The position numbers were made by a program, and so were the translations under genes. Shown here one piece after another: positions 16,982-26,415 of a stretch of DNA of 64,000 nucleotides. Position 1 is the stretch's first letter; each line of letters opens with the position of its first letter. The stretch lies in contig NZ_LT896588.1 of assembly GCF_900186615.1 (NCBI RefSeq), positions 3,418,311 to 3,482,310 on the forward strand. The letters run 5' to 3'. The notes beneath the pieces were generated by a model. That model did not search any database and was not told the origin of the DNA. It saw only the letters and a program-made list of their open reading frames with translations. Source of the stretch: Parabacteroides bouchesdurhonensis (GTDB taxonomy: Bacteria; Bacteroidota; Bacteroidia; Bacteroidales; Tannerellaceae).

Positions 16982-17566
16982 TTATTCACCTACTACTACT
17001 TTAGCGTGACGGATTACTTTATCATTCAAAGTATATCCGGTCTGTACACAATCCAATACTTTGCCTTTCATTTCCGGCTCTGGAGCAGGAATAGTAGCAA
17101 TGGCTTCAAACATTTCCGTATCAAAAGGTTTTCCTACGGCCTCGATAGCTTTCACTCCTTGTTGAGACAAATAAGACATAAATTTATTATAGATAAGCTC
17201 TACCCCTTCTATAATCGCTTTTACATCATCCGAAGCCTGAATATTTTGTAAAGCACGTTCAAAATCATCAATAACAGGAAGCAATTCAACCAAAGCCTTT
17301 TCTCCTCCGTTTTTAATAAGTTCCGATTTCTCACGCAAAGTACGTTTGCGATAGTTATCAAACTCAGCCATCAAGCGTAAATGAGAGTCATTTAGCTCAT
17401 TATATTTCTTTTTTAATGTCTCCAATTCATCCGACACATTGTCAGAAGCGTCAGTTTCTTCTGCCGCATTTGTCTGTTCTTCCTGCAAATTTGTCGCGTC
17501 TTCATTTCTTTGCTGTTCATCATTCAAAGAAGTCTCTTTCTTTTTGTTAGGATTCATTTTGCTCAT
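16982..17566 (-). CDS. grpE: Nucleotide exchange factor GrpE
   Basis: A 194-residue protein that releases ADP from DnaK. An acidic, Gln/Asn-rich head and a long coiled coil (DELETLKKKYNELNDSHLRL) precede the beta-domain motif VVGKPFD/ATIPAP-type region (EAVGKPFDTEMFEAIATIPA) and the ending HAKVVVGE. ATGs at 17566 and 17557 are both possible. It is the first gene of the grpE-dnaJ pair. A weak minus-strand promoter (TTTG and, 22 bases on, TATGTTGC) is seen in the 185-base upstream gap. No CIRCE-type inverted repeat was seen. Confidence 0.95.
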   Translation of the reverse strand: MSKMNPNKKKETSLNDEQQRNEDATNLQEEQTNAAEETDASDNVSDELETLKKKYNELNDSHLRLMAEFDNYRKRTLREKSELIKNGGEKALVELLPVIDDFERALQNIQASDDVKAIIEGVELIYNKFMSYLSQQGVKAIEAVGKPFDTEMFEAIATIPAPEPEMKGKVLDCVQTGYTLNDKVIRHAKVVVGE

Positions 17567-17721
17567 AATTTATTTTGTTTTTTTATTACTATCTAGTAAT
17601 TAGCAACATACAGTACCACAAACCTACTTAATCAAAGCACGTCCATGGACTATTTATTGTTGACATTCATAAGAAAGCCATCAAATATATTGCCAACTGT
17701 TCTATGTAACAAAAATATCTT

Positions 17722-17729
17722 TACCTTTG
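17722..17729 (+). promoter_or_regulatory. Promoter -7 box of the PDZ protein-mutS2-corA operon
   Basis: TACCTTTG followed by C matches the Bacteroidetes box. The chosen ATG (17770) is 40 bases downstream. Confidence 0.6.
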
Positions 17730-17769
17730 CATATACATTACTCAAAAAAATATGATAATTTCTGATAAT

Positions 17770-19197
17770 ATGAAGAAAGCGATTCTATCTGTAATATTGT
17801 TATTTGCTTTTCTTACAGGTTTTGCACAAAGCCGGAACGGAATAGTTTGCCGATTAGGTTTCACATATGAGATTAGTTTAAGCAATAACTGGGGAAAAGG
17901 GAAACCGGTTATTAAAAATGTCCAGCCTTATACTCCTGCCGAACAAGCCGGTATCAAACGAAGTGATATTATAGAAGCTATCGACGGTGTATCCGTAAAC
18001 AATATCTCTCCTGAAGAAATAGACCAGATGCTTAATCCGGCAGGAAAAAATGATGTAATGCTGACAATCAGAAATCTCTCTACCACTCCGACCAAGCAAG
18101 TTATTGTAAAGAAAGAGTGCAAGAAAAGTAATGCCATTACAGAAGACCAGTTGGCATCCGCTTTCGCGATGTATAGCATGGAAACAACAAATGACCAGGA
18201 ATTCACCTGTCCTTTCAAAACAATAGTGACATCCGATTCAGTCAATCTCGCAGGATTTAAAACATTCGCCTTTGCCGCTATTGACGAGAACAACAGAAAG
18301 ATAGAAACAGCTATCAACGAATGTATTGAAAATGAACTGACTAAAAAAGGACTGAGTGTTGACATTGAACGTCCGGATATGTTGGTACAAACATTTTATT
18401 TCTTCGACAAGAATCCTAATTATATGGGGACAAACAAGGTTCAGGTAAAGAAAGAGCCTACTTTCCGATATAATTTCAGCCATAACAAGATGGAACAATT
18501 TCCGTTCTTAAATAACGCAGCCTCAGAAGCGGACGCAGAATATTTACTGCAATTCGGATTCCGTTTGATAGATCAGCGTGATATTCCGGGCCGGGTTCTT
18601 TGGGAATGCGAAGCTAACGAACTGATGGAAGATTCTTACCGGTTAGACACCTATGCACGTGTTCATGTACCTTTAATGTGTATGCAATATCCTTACGTAA
18701 AATACAGTCGTAATGTAAAATTCCTTGTTAGCAAGAAATCATACAATTACACGGGAATCAGTTATAATATAGACCAATTGGAATTAGTAAGTGATGTAGA
18801 CCGTAACTCTCCGGCCTATGCCGCCGGTATCCGTCCGAAAGATATAATTGAAAAAATAGGCCGCCATAAAATGAATCATTCCGCAGAAGAATTCTCATCG
18901 GCTTATAAGCAATTTATTACCAAAACGATGCCCTACCGTGATCCAAAAACACAGTTTACGGATGCAAACGGATTTAAACGTTGTATGTTTTGGGATACTT
19001 TTAAATATCCGCAAGTAGCTGATGCCATTCAAAAGAGCGATTATCTGGGGGCATTCTCTTATCTTTACTACTTCACGCCTTATATTAATCCGTCAGGAAA
19101 TAATACCTGTACGTTTAATATAAAACGTGGTAAAACCAAATTGGAAGTAATTATCCGTCCTACCATTCGGACAGAATCGACGGTAGAGATTAAATAA
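17770..19197 (+). CDS. Exported protein with two PDZ domains and a DUF4136-like middle
   Basis: A protein of 475 residues from the ATG at 17770, which opens a signal peptide (MKKAILSVILLFAFLTGFAQ). The ATG at 17752 would put five polar residues before it. A first PDZ domain is at about residues 25-110 (AEQAGIKRSDIIEAIDGVSV). A central region (FKTFAFAAIDENNRKIETAI, later ERPDMLVQTFYFF) resembles DUF4136. A second PDZ is at about 325-375 (SPAYAAGIRPKDIIEKIGRH). No protease triad is visible, so it is probably a periplasmic or surface scaffold. mutS2 starts 14 bases after its stop. Confidence 0.8.
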   Translation: MKKAILSVILLFAFLTGFAQSRNGIVCRLGFTYEISLSNNWGKGKPVIKNVQPYTPAEQAGIKRSDIIEAIDGVSVNNISPEEIDQMLNPAGKNDVMLTIRNLSTTPTKQVIVKKECKKSNAITEDQLASAFAMYSMETTNDQEFTCPFKTIVTSDSVNLAGFKTFAFAAIDENNRKIETAINECIENELTKKGLSVDIERPDMLVQTFYFFDKNPNYMGTNKVQVKKEPTFRYNFSHNKMEQFPFLNNAASEADAEYLLQFGFRLIDQRDIPGRVLWECEANELMEDSYRLDTYARVHVPLMCMQYPYVKYSRNVKFLVSKKSYNYTGISYNIDQLELVSDVDRNSPAYAAGIRPKDIIEKIGRHKMNHSAEEFSSAYKQFITKTMPYRDPKTQFTDANGFKRCMFWDTFKYPQVADAIQKSDYLGAFSYLYYFTPYINPSGNNTCTFNIKRGKTKLEVIIRPTIRTESTVEIK

Positions 19198-19211
19198 ACG
19201 AATTCAAACAC

Positions 19212-21680
19212 GTGATATATCCACATAACTTTGAACAAAAGACAGAATTTAGTAAAGTCCGACAATTAATTACAGATAAATGTTTAAGCCCGCTCGGAGA
19301 AGAACGGGTTGCCGGAATGGAGTTCTCGGCAGACTTTACCACCATTTCCGAACGCTTGGAACAAACAGAAGAATTTCTTCGAATCATACAGGGAGAAGAT
19401 GAATTTCCCGCTAATTATTTTTTCGATGTACGCTATTCATTAAAACGAATACGTCCGGAAGGGACTTGGCTCGACGAAAGGGAACTGTTTGACCTGAAAT
19501 GCTCATTACAAACGATTAATGACATTATTCGTTTTTTCCGTCCCGCAGAAGATGAGGAAATAAAATATCCGGCATTAACAGCATTAGCCGGCAATACCCT
19601 TGTATTTCCCCAATTAGTAGGAAAGATTGATACAATACTGGATAAATTTGGGAAAGTAAAAGATAACGCCTCATCCTCCCTTGCGCAAATCCGCAAGGAA
19701 ATGACAATAACCATGAGTGGCATTTCAAGGAGTTTGCAATCCATTCTACGTGCCGCACAATCGGATGGCGTTGTAGATAAAGATGTAACTCCAACTATGC
19801 GTGACGGACGCTTGATGATTCCTGTTGTACCGGCTTTCAAACGAAAGATCAAAGGAATCGTACACGACGAATCGGCCAGTGGCAAGACCGTCTTTATTGA
19901 GCCGGAAATAGTTGTAGAAGCAAATAATCGCGTGCGGGAGTTAGAAGGTGAAGAAAAACGGGAGATTATTCGGATTCTAACCGAGTTTACAAATACGGTA
20001 CGCCCGATGGTGCCGGATATATTGCAGTCTTATGAATTTCTGGCAGAAATAGATTTTATCCGTGCCAAGGCACTTTTTGCCCAACAGATAAAAGGGATCA
20101 AACCTGTTCTTGAAGATAAACAACAAATAGATTGGGCGCATGCCATGCATCCCCTCCTCTATTTATCCCTTCAAAAACAAGGAAAACAAATTGTTCCGCT
20201 GGATATCTATCTGGATGAAGATAAACGTATATTGATTATATCAGGGCCGAATGCAGGAGGAAAGTCCGTTTGTTTAAAAACAGCCGGATTATTACAATAC
20301 ATGTTACAGTGCGGACTGTTAATTCCATTGCACGAAAGTTCGCGCACAGGTGTTTTTGCCAATATCTTTATTGACATAGGCGATGAGCAAAGCATTGAAA
20401 ATGATTTGAGTACATACAGTTCACACCTTACTAACATGAAGTTCTTCGTGAGGAACTGTAACGACAAGACGATCCTATTGATAGATGAATTCGGCAGCGG
20501 AACAGAACCTCAGATTGGCGGAGCTATCGCAGAAGCCCTGTTGGATCGTTTCAACCGGAATCATAGTTTCGGTGTGATTACAACACATTACCAGAATCTG
20601 AAACATTTTGCCGAAGATACGGAAGGCATTATAAACGGGGCTATGTTGTACGACCGCCATTTAATGCAGCCGTTATTCAAGCTTTCTATCGGCAATCCGG
20701 GAAGTTCGTTCGCCATTGAAATAGCGAGAAAAATAGGTTTGCCCGAAGATGTTATTGCCGATGCCTCAGCCAAAGTAGGTAGTGATTACATCGACATGGA
20801 TAAATATTTGCAAGACATTGTGCGTGATAAACGCTACTGGGAAAGCAAACGCCAAAACATCCGCCAACGCGAAAAGAAGCTGGAAGAAATCACAGCCCGC
20901 TATGAACAAGACTTGGAAACGGTGAATAAGCAGCGTAAAGAAATCATGCGCGAAGCAAAAGCCGAAGCCCAACGTATCCTTTCCGAAGCAAATGCAAAAA
21001 TAGAAAATACAATCCGGGAAATAAAGGAAGCCCAGGCAGAAAAGGAACAGACAAAACTGGCGCGTAAAGCATTGGATGAATTTAAAGCGTCGGTACAGTC
21101 TACAGGAGAAGAAGATGACAAGATCGCCCGTAAAATGGCGAAGCTGAAAGAGCGTAACGAACGTAAAAAGCAAAAACAGAAAACACCTGTTCAACCAGTC
21201 TTCAACAAAGACGTAATAGAAGTGGGAGATAATGTCCGCTTGAAAGGGCAAGTCTCGGCCGGAACAGTCATGGAATTACAGGGTAAACAGGCGGTTGTTG
21301 CTTTCGGAATGATTAAAAGTACGGTTAAACTGGAACAATTGGAAAAGGTCAGCAAAGGACAAATAAAACGTGAAGTCCAGAAAAGTACTTTTATCAGTAG
21401 CCAGACCACTGACGAAATGCATGAAAAGAAATTGAACTTCAAGCAAGAGATAGATGTTCGAGGTATGAGGGGTGACGAAGCATTACAAGCTGTAACCTAT
21501 TTCATAGATGATGCCATTCTGGTCGGAGTGGCCCGCGTACGTATCCTGCACGGTACGGGTACGGGTATTTTACGGCAATTGATACGTGATTACTTGCATT
21601 CTGTTCCGGGAGTACGCCATTTCCAGGATGAACACGTACAGTTTGGCGGTGCAGGCATCACCGTGGTAGAACTTGAATAA
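19212..21680 (+). CDS. mutS2: Endonuclease MutS2
   Basis: An 822-residue protein starting at GTG 19212 (MIYPHNFEQKTEFSKVRQLI), the family's usual N-terminus. The MutS-like core and ATPase domain contain Walker A GPNAGGKS (about 346) and Walker B ILLIDEFGSGTE (about 422). A long charged coiled coil occupies about 520-650, and a C-terminal Smr nuclease domain lies at about 745-822 (DVRGMRGDEAL, then ILHGTGTG). MutS2 lacks the mismatch-recognition domain. It suppresses homologous recombination or acts on collided ribosomes, depending on the species studied. It lies between the PDZ gene and corA with gaps of 14 and 12 bases. Confidence 0.95.
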   Translation: MIYPHNFEQKTEFSKVRQLITDKCLSPLGEERVAGMEFSADFTTISERLEQTEEFLRIIQGEDEFPANYFFDVRYSLKRIRPEGTWLDERELFDLKCSLQTINDIIRFFRPAEDEEIKYPALTALAGNTLVFPQLVGKIDTILDKFGKVKDNASSSLAQIRKEMTITMSGISRSLQSILRAAQSDGVVDKDVTPTMRDGRLMIPVVPAFKRKIKGIVHDESASGKTVFIEPEIVVEANNRVRELEGEEKREIIRILTEFTNTVRPMVPDILQSYEFLAEIDFIRAKALFAQQIKGIKPVLEDKQQIDWAHAMHPLLYLSLQKQGKQIVPLDIYLDEDKRILIISGPNAGGKSVCLKTAGLLQYMLQCGLLIPLHESSRTGVFANIFIDIGDEQSIENDLSTYSSHLTNMKFFVRNCNDKTILLIDEFGSGTEPQIGGAIAEALLDRFNRNHSFGVITTHYQNLKHFAEDTEGIINGAMLYDRHLMQPLFKLSIGNPGSSFAIEIARKIGLPEDVIADASAKVGSDYIDMDKYLQDIVRDKRYWESKRQNIRQREKKLEEITARYEQDLETVNKQRKEIMREAKAEAQRILSEANAKIENTIREIKEAQAEKEQTKLARKALDEFKASVQSTGEEDDKIARKMAKLKERNERKKQKQKTPVQPVFNKDVIEVGDNVRLKGQVSAGTVMELQGKQAVVAFGMIKSTVKLEQLEKVSKGQIKREVQKSTFISSQTTDEMHEKKLNFKQEIDVRGMRGDEALQAVTYFIDDAILVGVARVRILHGTGTGILRQLIRDYLHSVPGVRHFQDEHVQFGGAGITVVELE

Positions 21681-21692
21681 ACAGAAATAGCT

Positions 21693-22769
21693 ATGAGACG
21701 AAAAGAAGGTAAGACACATAGAAGAAGACATATGTCTAACCGGCATTTGTCGGATAAATATTTTTACGTTGGAGAGCATGAAACAATCACCAACATCCAT
21801 CTCACACAATACAACGAAACAACGCTCCATACTCGTGAGATCAAGACAACCGATGTTTTCAAACAGTTAGTCAGTCAAGACCATATTAACTGGTTTCAGG
21901 TAAGCGGACTCACAAACGCAGAAGCGATTACCCGGATAGTTAAAGATTTCGGATTACATAACCTCGATGCCAAAGACATCCTGACACCGCAACACGTTGT
22001 GAAGATTGAAGAATATCACGACCGGATGCTTATTATCTTAAATTCATGCTATTATAATGAGAACATGGAAATCATGACTGAACATATCAGCATGTTGGTT
22101 GCAGGGAATGTAGTCATCACATTTACGGAAAGCAATAACCCCGTATTTGAAGCCACTTATAAAGCGTTAGGATCAAACATGCTGAACATACGTAAGAAAG
22201 GGAGCGGTTTATTACTGGCTTTCTTACTGAATACAATTGTGGCGGGCATGGTTGAAACGGTTACAAAGGTGGAAGAGATGCTGGAAGATATAGAAGAAAC
22301 GCTGTTGGATGTAAATAACGATCAAGGGAACATGGGCTTGCTCATCCAGCAACGCCGGCATGAATATATGCTTATCCGTAAGAACAGCCAACCTCTGAAA
22401 GAGCAGTTTTCCAAACTGCTACGAAGTGAGAACGGTATAATTAGCGCCGATATGCTTCCTGTATATAATGATCTTGCCGATCAGTTATCTTTTATAATTC
22501 AATCTACAGAAAGTTGCAGGGAAATTATTTCATCGTTAGTCGATCTCTACATTTCCAACAATGATTTACGCATGAATGCAATTATGAAAAGGTTAACCAT
22601 TGTTTCCACGATTTTCATTCCACTAACTTTCTTAGTTGGCGTCTGGGGAATGAATTTTAAGTTTATGCCCGAATTAGACTGGAGATATGGTTACTCTATA
22701 GCATGGATAGTGATGATATTATGCGGGATTATCACCTGGCTTTATATGAAAAAGAAAGACTGGTATTAA
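21693..22769 (+). CDS. corA: CorA family magnesium/cobalt transporter (first of two)
   Basis: A 358-residue inner-membrane channel. A large cytoplasmic domain with long helices (EEMLEDIEETLLDVNNDQGN) precedes two C-terminal membrane segments. The first ends in the selectivity motif GMN (VGVWGMNFKF, about residue 319) and the second is YSIAWIVMILCGIITWLYM. The C-terminus is basic (KKKDWY), as usual. It follows mutS2 by 12 bases and ends 2 bases before the convergent invertase gene. A paralogue lies at 28838-29764. Confidence 0.95.
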   Translation: MRRKEGKTHRRRHMSNRHLSDKYFYVGEHETITNIHLTQYNETTLHTREIKTTDVFKQLVSQDHINWFQVSGLTNAEAITRIVKDFGLHNLDAKDILTPQHVVKIEEYHDRMLIILNSCYYNENMEIMTEHISMLVAGNVVITFTESNNPVFEATYKALGSNMLNIRKKGSGLLLAFLLNTIVAGMVETVTKVEEMLEDIEETLLDVNNDQGNMGLLIQQRRHEYMLIRKNSQPLKEQFSKLLRSENGIISADMLPVYNDLADQLSFIIQSTESCREIISSLVDLYISNNDLRMNAIMKRLTIVSTIFIPLTFLVGVWGMNFKFMPELDWRYGYSIAWIVMILCGIITWLYMKKKDWY

Positions 22770-22771
22770 AA

Positions 22772-23371
22772 CTACAAGCCGTAATTCTTCTTGAATTTAT
22801 AAAATGTATTCTTAGATACATTATAGTACTGGCAAATAGCCGCAACCGTTTCACCCTGTTCCAGCATATTTATTATTTCGTCTTTCTTTTCATCCAGGCT
22901 GTCCTGCTTTGTTTTAGAACCGACAGGACGACCTAGCTTCTTTCCGGAATGTTTCAATTCCATCAATGTATCTTTAGTACGCATTGTTATCAATGAGTGA
23001 TCCAGGTCTACCGTAAGCATAAAAGCCTTATTCATCTTCTCATAATCCATGGATGAGTCAAAAATATAACGGTCTTCAATACACCAAAGAGACGCTTTCT
23101 TTTTCAGACATACCGATAATATTTCCATCATTTCAAAAACAGAACGGCTCAGCCGGGTAATGTCCGAAACAATCAATACATCCCCTTCTTTTATACGCTC
23201 TAAAGTATCCTCCAGCTTCTGCCCCATCCTCTTGGCTTTCTCACCGGTTACATCCGTTATCCATTTATCGACCTGTAAATTGTCTTTCTTTGAAACGAAC
23301 TCATTGATCATATTTCGTTGAATATCCAGATGCTCTCTGTCTGTGCCTACATTCAAATACGCTATTACCAT
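22772..23371 (-). CDS. Mpi-like serine recombinase with Gly at the catalytic serine position
   Basis: A 199-residue protein with an N-terminal resolvase/invertase domain and a C-terminal helix-turn-helix (GRPVGSKTKQ, then VAAICQYYNVSKNTFYKFKK). The architecture matches the Bacteroides master invertase Mpi, which flips capsule promoters. Canonical members start with YLRVSTD. Here the motif is YLNVGTDREH: the nucleophilic Ser codon is GGC (Gly) instead of AGC, and the neighbouring Arg is Asn. The other active-site region (SDITRLSRSVFEMM) is kept. The frame is intact, so the protein may still bind DNA without cutting it. Nothing resembling an invertible site lies right beside it. Confidence 0.8.
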   Translation of the reverse strand: MVIAYLNVGTDREHLDIQRNMINEFVSKKDNLQVDKWITDVTGEKAKRMGQKLEDTLERIKEGDVLIVSDITRLSRSVFEMMEILSVCLKKKASLWCIEDRYIFDSSMDYEKMNKAFMLTVDLDHSLITMRTKDTLMELKHSGKKLGRPVGSKTKQDSLDEKKDEIINMLEQGETVAAICQYYNVSKNTFYKFKKNYGL

Positions 23372-23487
23372 AAAACTATCTCTTTTATTAATAGAAAAAC
23401 AAGGATATGCTCCAATTTGTTGGTGAAGATATAAAAAGAAACGAAATTGCCATTATTTCACTAATTAAACTTCTCTATTAAATACAA

Positions 23488-24456
23488 TCAAATATCATAA
23501 AGAACCTCGTCTATGTGTTTCCGTAGAGAAAAGGGCATCTTTTTCCCATAACCAATCCTTATTAATATTGTAGGATATTCCGTATCAATTAACAGAGAAT
23601 GTTTCATTTGTTCGGATAATGCTTTTATCTCACAAGGCTGATTAAGAAAAGCATAAGCAATACCAGAAGCCGTTAACTCCAGAAGAAAACGCTCCAACGT
23701 ACGTCCTAAACCGATCCACTCTTTTATTGAATTATGGCGAGTAGTGAACAAAACAAAATGAGATGAAGATTGTATCTTTTTCTTATCGCCCCGATTCTGT
23801 ACAAATGGATTCAGGCAAGCTTTCATGATCATCTCTGATATACAACGGGGAAGATTCGGCGCTCCGAAAACAGCATAGCTTAATCCGTCTCCACTTTCCT
23901 CGGCATGGGACTTATTATATCTGATCCAGGAAGAAAGTTCATCTTTAAACGCTTTATCCCTCAACTGAATCTTATTTCCCTTCATGATATAATCTGCTAC
24001 TACATTATACTTTCTCTCTCCATTCAGCAAAAAACAAACACCCACATTCTCTTCCTTCGGTATATTCCGTAAGGAGTAGATAATATTTTCTTTGATAATC
24101 GTTCCATTATATACATTTCTATTCGTTTGCCGTTGGCTTATCTGTTCATATAACGGATTTTTTATTACTGATGAAGACGAAGTAAACTGTACCGAAACAA
24201 ATGATCCGTCTTCCGGCATGGAAACATCGGCTTTATACCCTTTAACAGAAGCGGCAATACATAAATTCTCCGCAGCGCAACCCAGAGAAACAAAAAGCTC
24301 CCTCCTATCGGCATCCACTACCTTCAATTCTTTTTCCGGATTAGGAAGTATATCAATACGGTTTTCTTCCACCCGGAATAACCACGGCTGCGTATTATGT
24401 CCCGAAGGAGCCTTTACCGCCTGTTCTACCATAAATATCAAATCATCATGCTGCAT
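23488..24456 (-). CDS. Nitroreductase-family (Acg-like) FMN oxidoreductase
   Basis: A 322-residue protein. AVKAPSGHNTQPWLFRV at residues 13-29 is the phosphate/FMN-binding signature of the nitroreductase fold. A long two-lobed body has LFVSLGCAAENLCIAASVKG and a C-terminal TEYPTILIRIGYGK, as in Acg-type nitroreductases (single-chain double-domain members). It probably reduces or stores flavin; the substrate is unknown. Its ATG is 2 bases after the stop of the DUF5131 gene, so the two are co-transcribed. No transmembrane segment. Confidence 0.8.
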   Translation of the reverse strand: MQHDDLIFMVEQAVKAPSGHNTQPWLFRVEENRIDILPNPEKELKVVDADRRELFVSLGCAAENLCIAASVKGYKADVSMPEDGSFVSVQFTSSSSVIKNPLYEQISQRQTNRNVYNGTIIKENIIYSLRNIPKEENVGVCFLLNGERKYNVVADYIMKGNKIQLRDKAFKDELSSWIRYNKSHAEESGDGLSYAVFGAPNLPRCISEMIMKACLNPFVQNRGDKKKIQSSSHFVLFTTRHNSIKEWIGLGRTLERFLLELTASGIAYAFLNQPCEIKALSEQMKHSLLIDTEYPTILIRIGYGKKMPFSLRKHIDEVLYDI

Positions 24457-24458
24457 AG

Positions 24459-25202
24459 TTATTCTCCTTTTTCCAATGTGACATTTATCCCGGCTTTTCT
24501 CGCTTGCGAATGTTGAAACTGGCGGGCAATATGAAAAAGCTTGCCATCTTTCAATAACCGGGAGCCTGTCTGTTTAAACCAAAAATCCACATTTGCCTTT
24601 ATTGCCTGTTCTCGTATATTCAAAACCCAGTTATAATCACAAACACGTGCCTCACGACCGGATTCACCACCAACAACAACCTGTTCCACCCACTCTTTTA
24701 TAGAGAACGGAAAAGCAATATCACTCAATAAAGGTTCACATATTATTATTTTATGTTTTATGGGAGCCGCTTTATAAATAGGAAACCGGTAATCTACCCG
24801 ATCCTGATTCTCCATAGTACAACAAATCGTAACATTATCATATCCATCTCCCCAATCGCCGGGCAAGCATGTTTGCAGACGATCTATTCTTTTTGTTATA
24901 AAAAGGAAATCAATATCCTTCCTGATACGCATCATATCCCAAACCTCAGCTCGCCATTCGTCCGCATCTTCCACAAAGAAATCCGAACTAAAGCAAGTAT
25001 AAACCAAATTACCCGGAGGAATTTTATACTCTCCATTCCTTTTCCGGCGAAGAGGCAAGTCAAAGTTTTCCGTCTTAGTAACCACAGAGCTGTCTTTACC
25101 ATGCTTGCCATCAATCCGGTATACATAGCAATGCTGGCAACCGGCACTTAACTTATGACAACCATGCCACGGATTCCATATAGACGATTTCCCCTTTTCC
25201 AT
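24459..25202 (-). CDS. DUF5131 (phage Gp37/Gp68-like) protein with radical-SAM-like cysteines
   Basis: A 247-residue protein of PF07505. The N-terminal motif WNPWHGCHKLSAGCQHCY places three cysteines as CX6CX2C, which could hold a 4Fe-4S cluster. Conserved WAAEVW-like (EWRAEVWDMM), FLFITKRIDRL, GESGREAR and FWFKQTG stretches follow. Family members occur in phages and bacterial chromosomes. A nucleic-acid or SAM-dependent role is suspected, but no activity is established. It is the first gene of a pair with the nitroreductase, and its promoter overlaps that of the divergent glycerate kinase gene. Confidence 0.82.
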   Translation of the reverse strand: MEKGKSSIWNPWHGCHKLSAGCQHCYVYRIDGKHGKDSSVVTKTENFDLPLRRKRNGEYKIPPGNLVYTCFSSDFFVEDADEWRAEVWDMMRIRKDIDFLFITKRIDRLQTCLPGDWGDGYDNVTICCTMENQDRVDYRFPIYKAAPIKHKIIICEPLLSDIAFPFSIKEWVEQVVVGGESGREARVCDYNWVLNIREQAIKANVDFWFKQTGSRLLKDGKLFHIARQFQHSQARKAGINVTLEKGE

Positions 25203-25219
25203 TATCGAGAGCTTTTACA

Positions 25220-25248
25220 CAAAGATACAAGAATATTTATTACTTTTG
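25220..25248. promoter_or_regulatory. Back-to-back promoters for DUF5131 and glycerate kinase genes
   Basis: CAAAGATA (25220-25227) is a TATCTTTG box on the minus strand, 18 bases before the DUF5131 ATG. TACTTTTG (25241-25248) is a box on the plus strand, 32 bases before the glycerate kinase GTG. The two promoters overlap, so their polymerases would compete. Confidence 0.6.
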
Positions 25249-25280
25249 AGAACAAATCCGGATACCACATATTATTACGC

Positions 25281-26411
25281 GTGAGAAAAGTAGTTATTGC
25301 CATCGATTCATTTAAAGGTTGCCTCAGCTCCGATGAATGCGGACAAGCCGCAGAAGAAGGAGTAAAAAGTATTTACCCCGCATGCGAGGTAATAAAACTA
25401 CCCATTGCCGATGGAGGCGAAGGAATGCTAAACGCACTAATGTCGGTCACACAAGGAAATTATGTCCGGCTATACGCCCATAATCCTTTGATGGAAGTTA
25501 TAGAAACTCAATACGGTATCTCGAAAGACGGGCAAACTGCCTTTATCGAGATGGCAACAATAAGCGGGCTTCCTATTATTCCTCCCGAAAAAAGAAACCC
25601 ATTGATTACAACCAGCTATGGAACGGGAGAATTAATAAAGGATGCTCTAAATAAAGGATGTCGTAAATTCATTATCGGCATAGGAGGAAGCGCTACGAAT
25701 GATGCCGGATTAGGTATGCTGCAAGCACTTGGCTTCCGGTTTCTGGATAAATCAGGTATGGAACTGGAGACAGGAGGCAGAATCATGGATAAAGTATTTC
25801 ATATTGATAACAGCAATATACACCCGGCATTGAAAGATTCTTTATTTACTATTGCTTGCGATGTAAACAATCCATTCTGCGGACCTGAAGGAGCAGCATA
25901 TATCTATGCCCGGCAAAAAGGAGCAGATAATGAAATGATCGAGGAACTGGATAAAGGTATGCAATCTCTGGCCAATGTCATCCGGCAAATAACAGGGAAA
26001 GATATAACATCAACTCCCGGAGCGGGCGCAGCCGGAGGAATGGGGGGCGGTTTTATAGCCTTCCTTAACGCTGACCTTAAATCTGGTATCGATTTGTTAT
26101 TAGAAGCTTTCGATTTTAAGAACCTGATCAAAAACGCCGACCTCATCATCACCGGAGAAGGTAAAGTTGACCGGCAAACCATAATGGGCAAAGTTCCTTC
26201 CGGCATTTTACGTGAAGCACAGAAACAAAACATTCCGGTTATCATCATAGCCGGAAGCGTAGAAGACACGGAAGAATTGAATAAGGCCGGTTTTAAAGGT
26301 GTATTTTCCATCACGCCATCGCCGGTTTCATTGGAGGCGGCTATGGAAGCTAACTTTGCAAAAGAGAATATAAAAAGATTAATCCGGCAAATATGCCGGA
26401 TTACTTCATGA
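25281..26411 (+). CDS. Glycerate kinase
   Basis: A 376-residue enzyme of the GlxK/GarK family that phosphorylates glycerate with ATP to 2-phosphoglycerate, feeding glyoxylate or serine breakdown into glycolysis. Starting at GTG 25281 gives the classic N-terminus VRKVVIAIDSFKGCLSS. The longer ATG frame from 25155 would run through both promoters and the neighbouring gene. Motifs: LPIADGGEGML (residues 40-50), GIGGSATNDAGLGMLQALGF and ITGEGKVDRQT near the C-terminus. It is convergent with the next gene, with only 4 bases between stops. Confidence 0.93.
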   Translation: MRKVVIAIDSFKGCLSSDECGQAAEEGVKSIYPACEVIKLPIADGGEGMLNALMSVTQGNYVRLYAHNPLMEVIETQYGISKDGQTAFIEMATISGLPIIPPEKRNPLITTSYGTGELIKDALNKGCRKFIIGIGGSATNDAGLGMLQALGFRFLDKSGMELETGGRIMDKVFHIDNSNIHPALKDSLFTIACDVNNPFCGPEGAAYIYARQKGADNEMIEELDKGMQSLANVIRQITGKDITSTPGAGAAGGMGGGFIAFLNADLKSGIDLLLEAFDFKNLIKNADLIITGEGKVDRQTIMGKVPSGILREAQKQNIPVIIIAGSVEDTEELNKAGFKGVFSITPSPVSLEAAMEANFAKENIKRLIRQICRITS

Positions 26412-26415
26412 ACTG

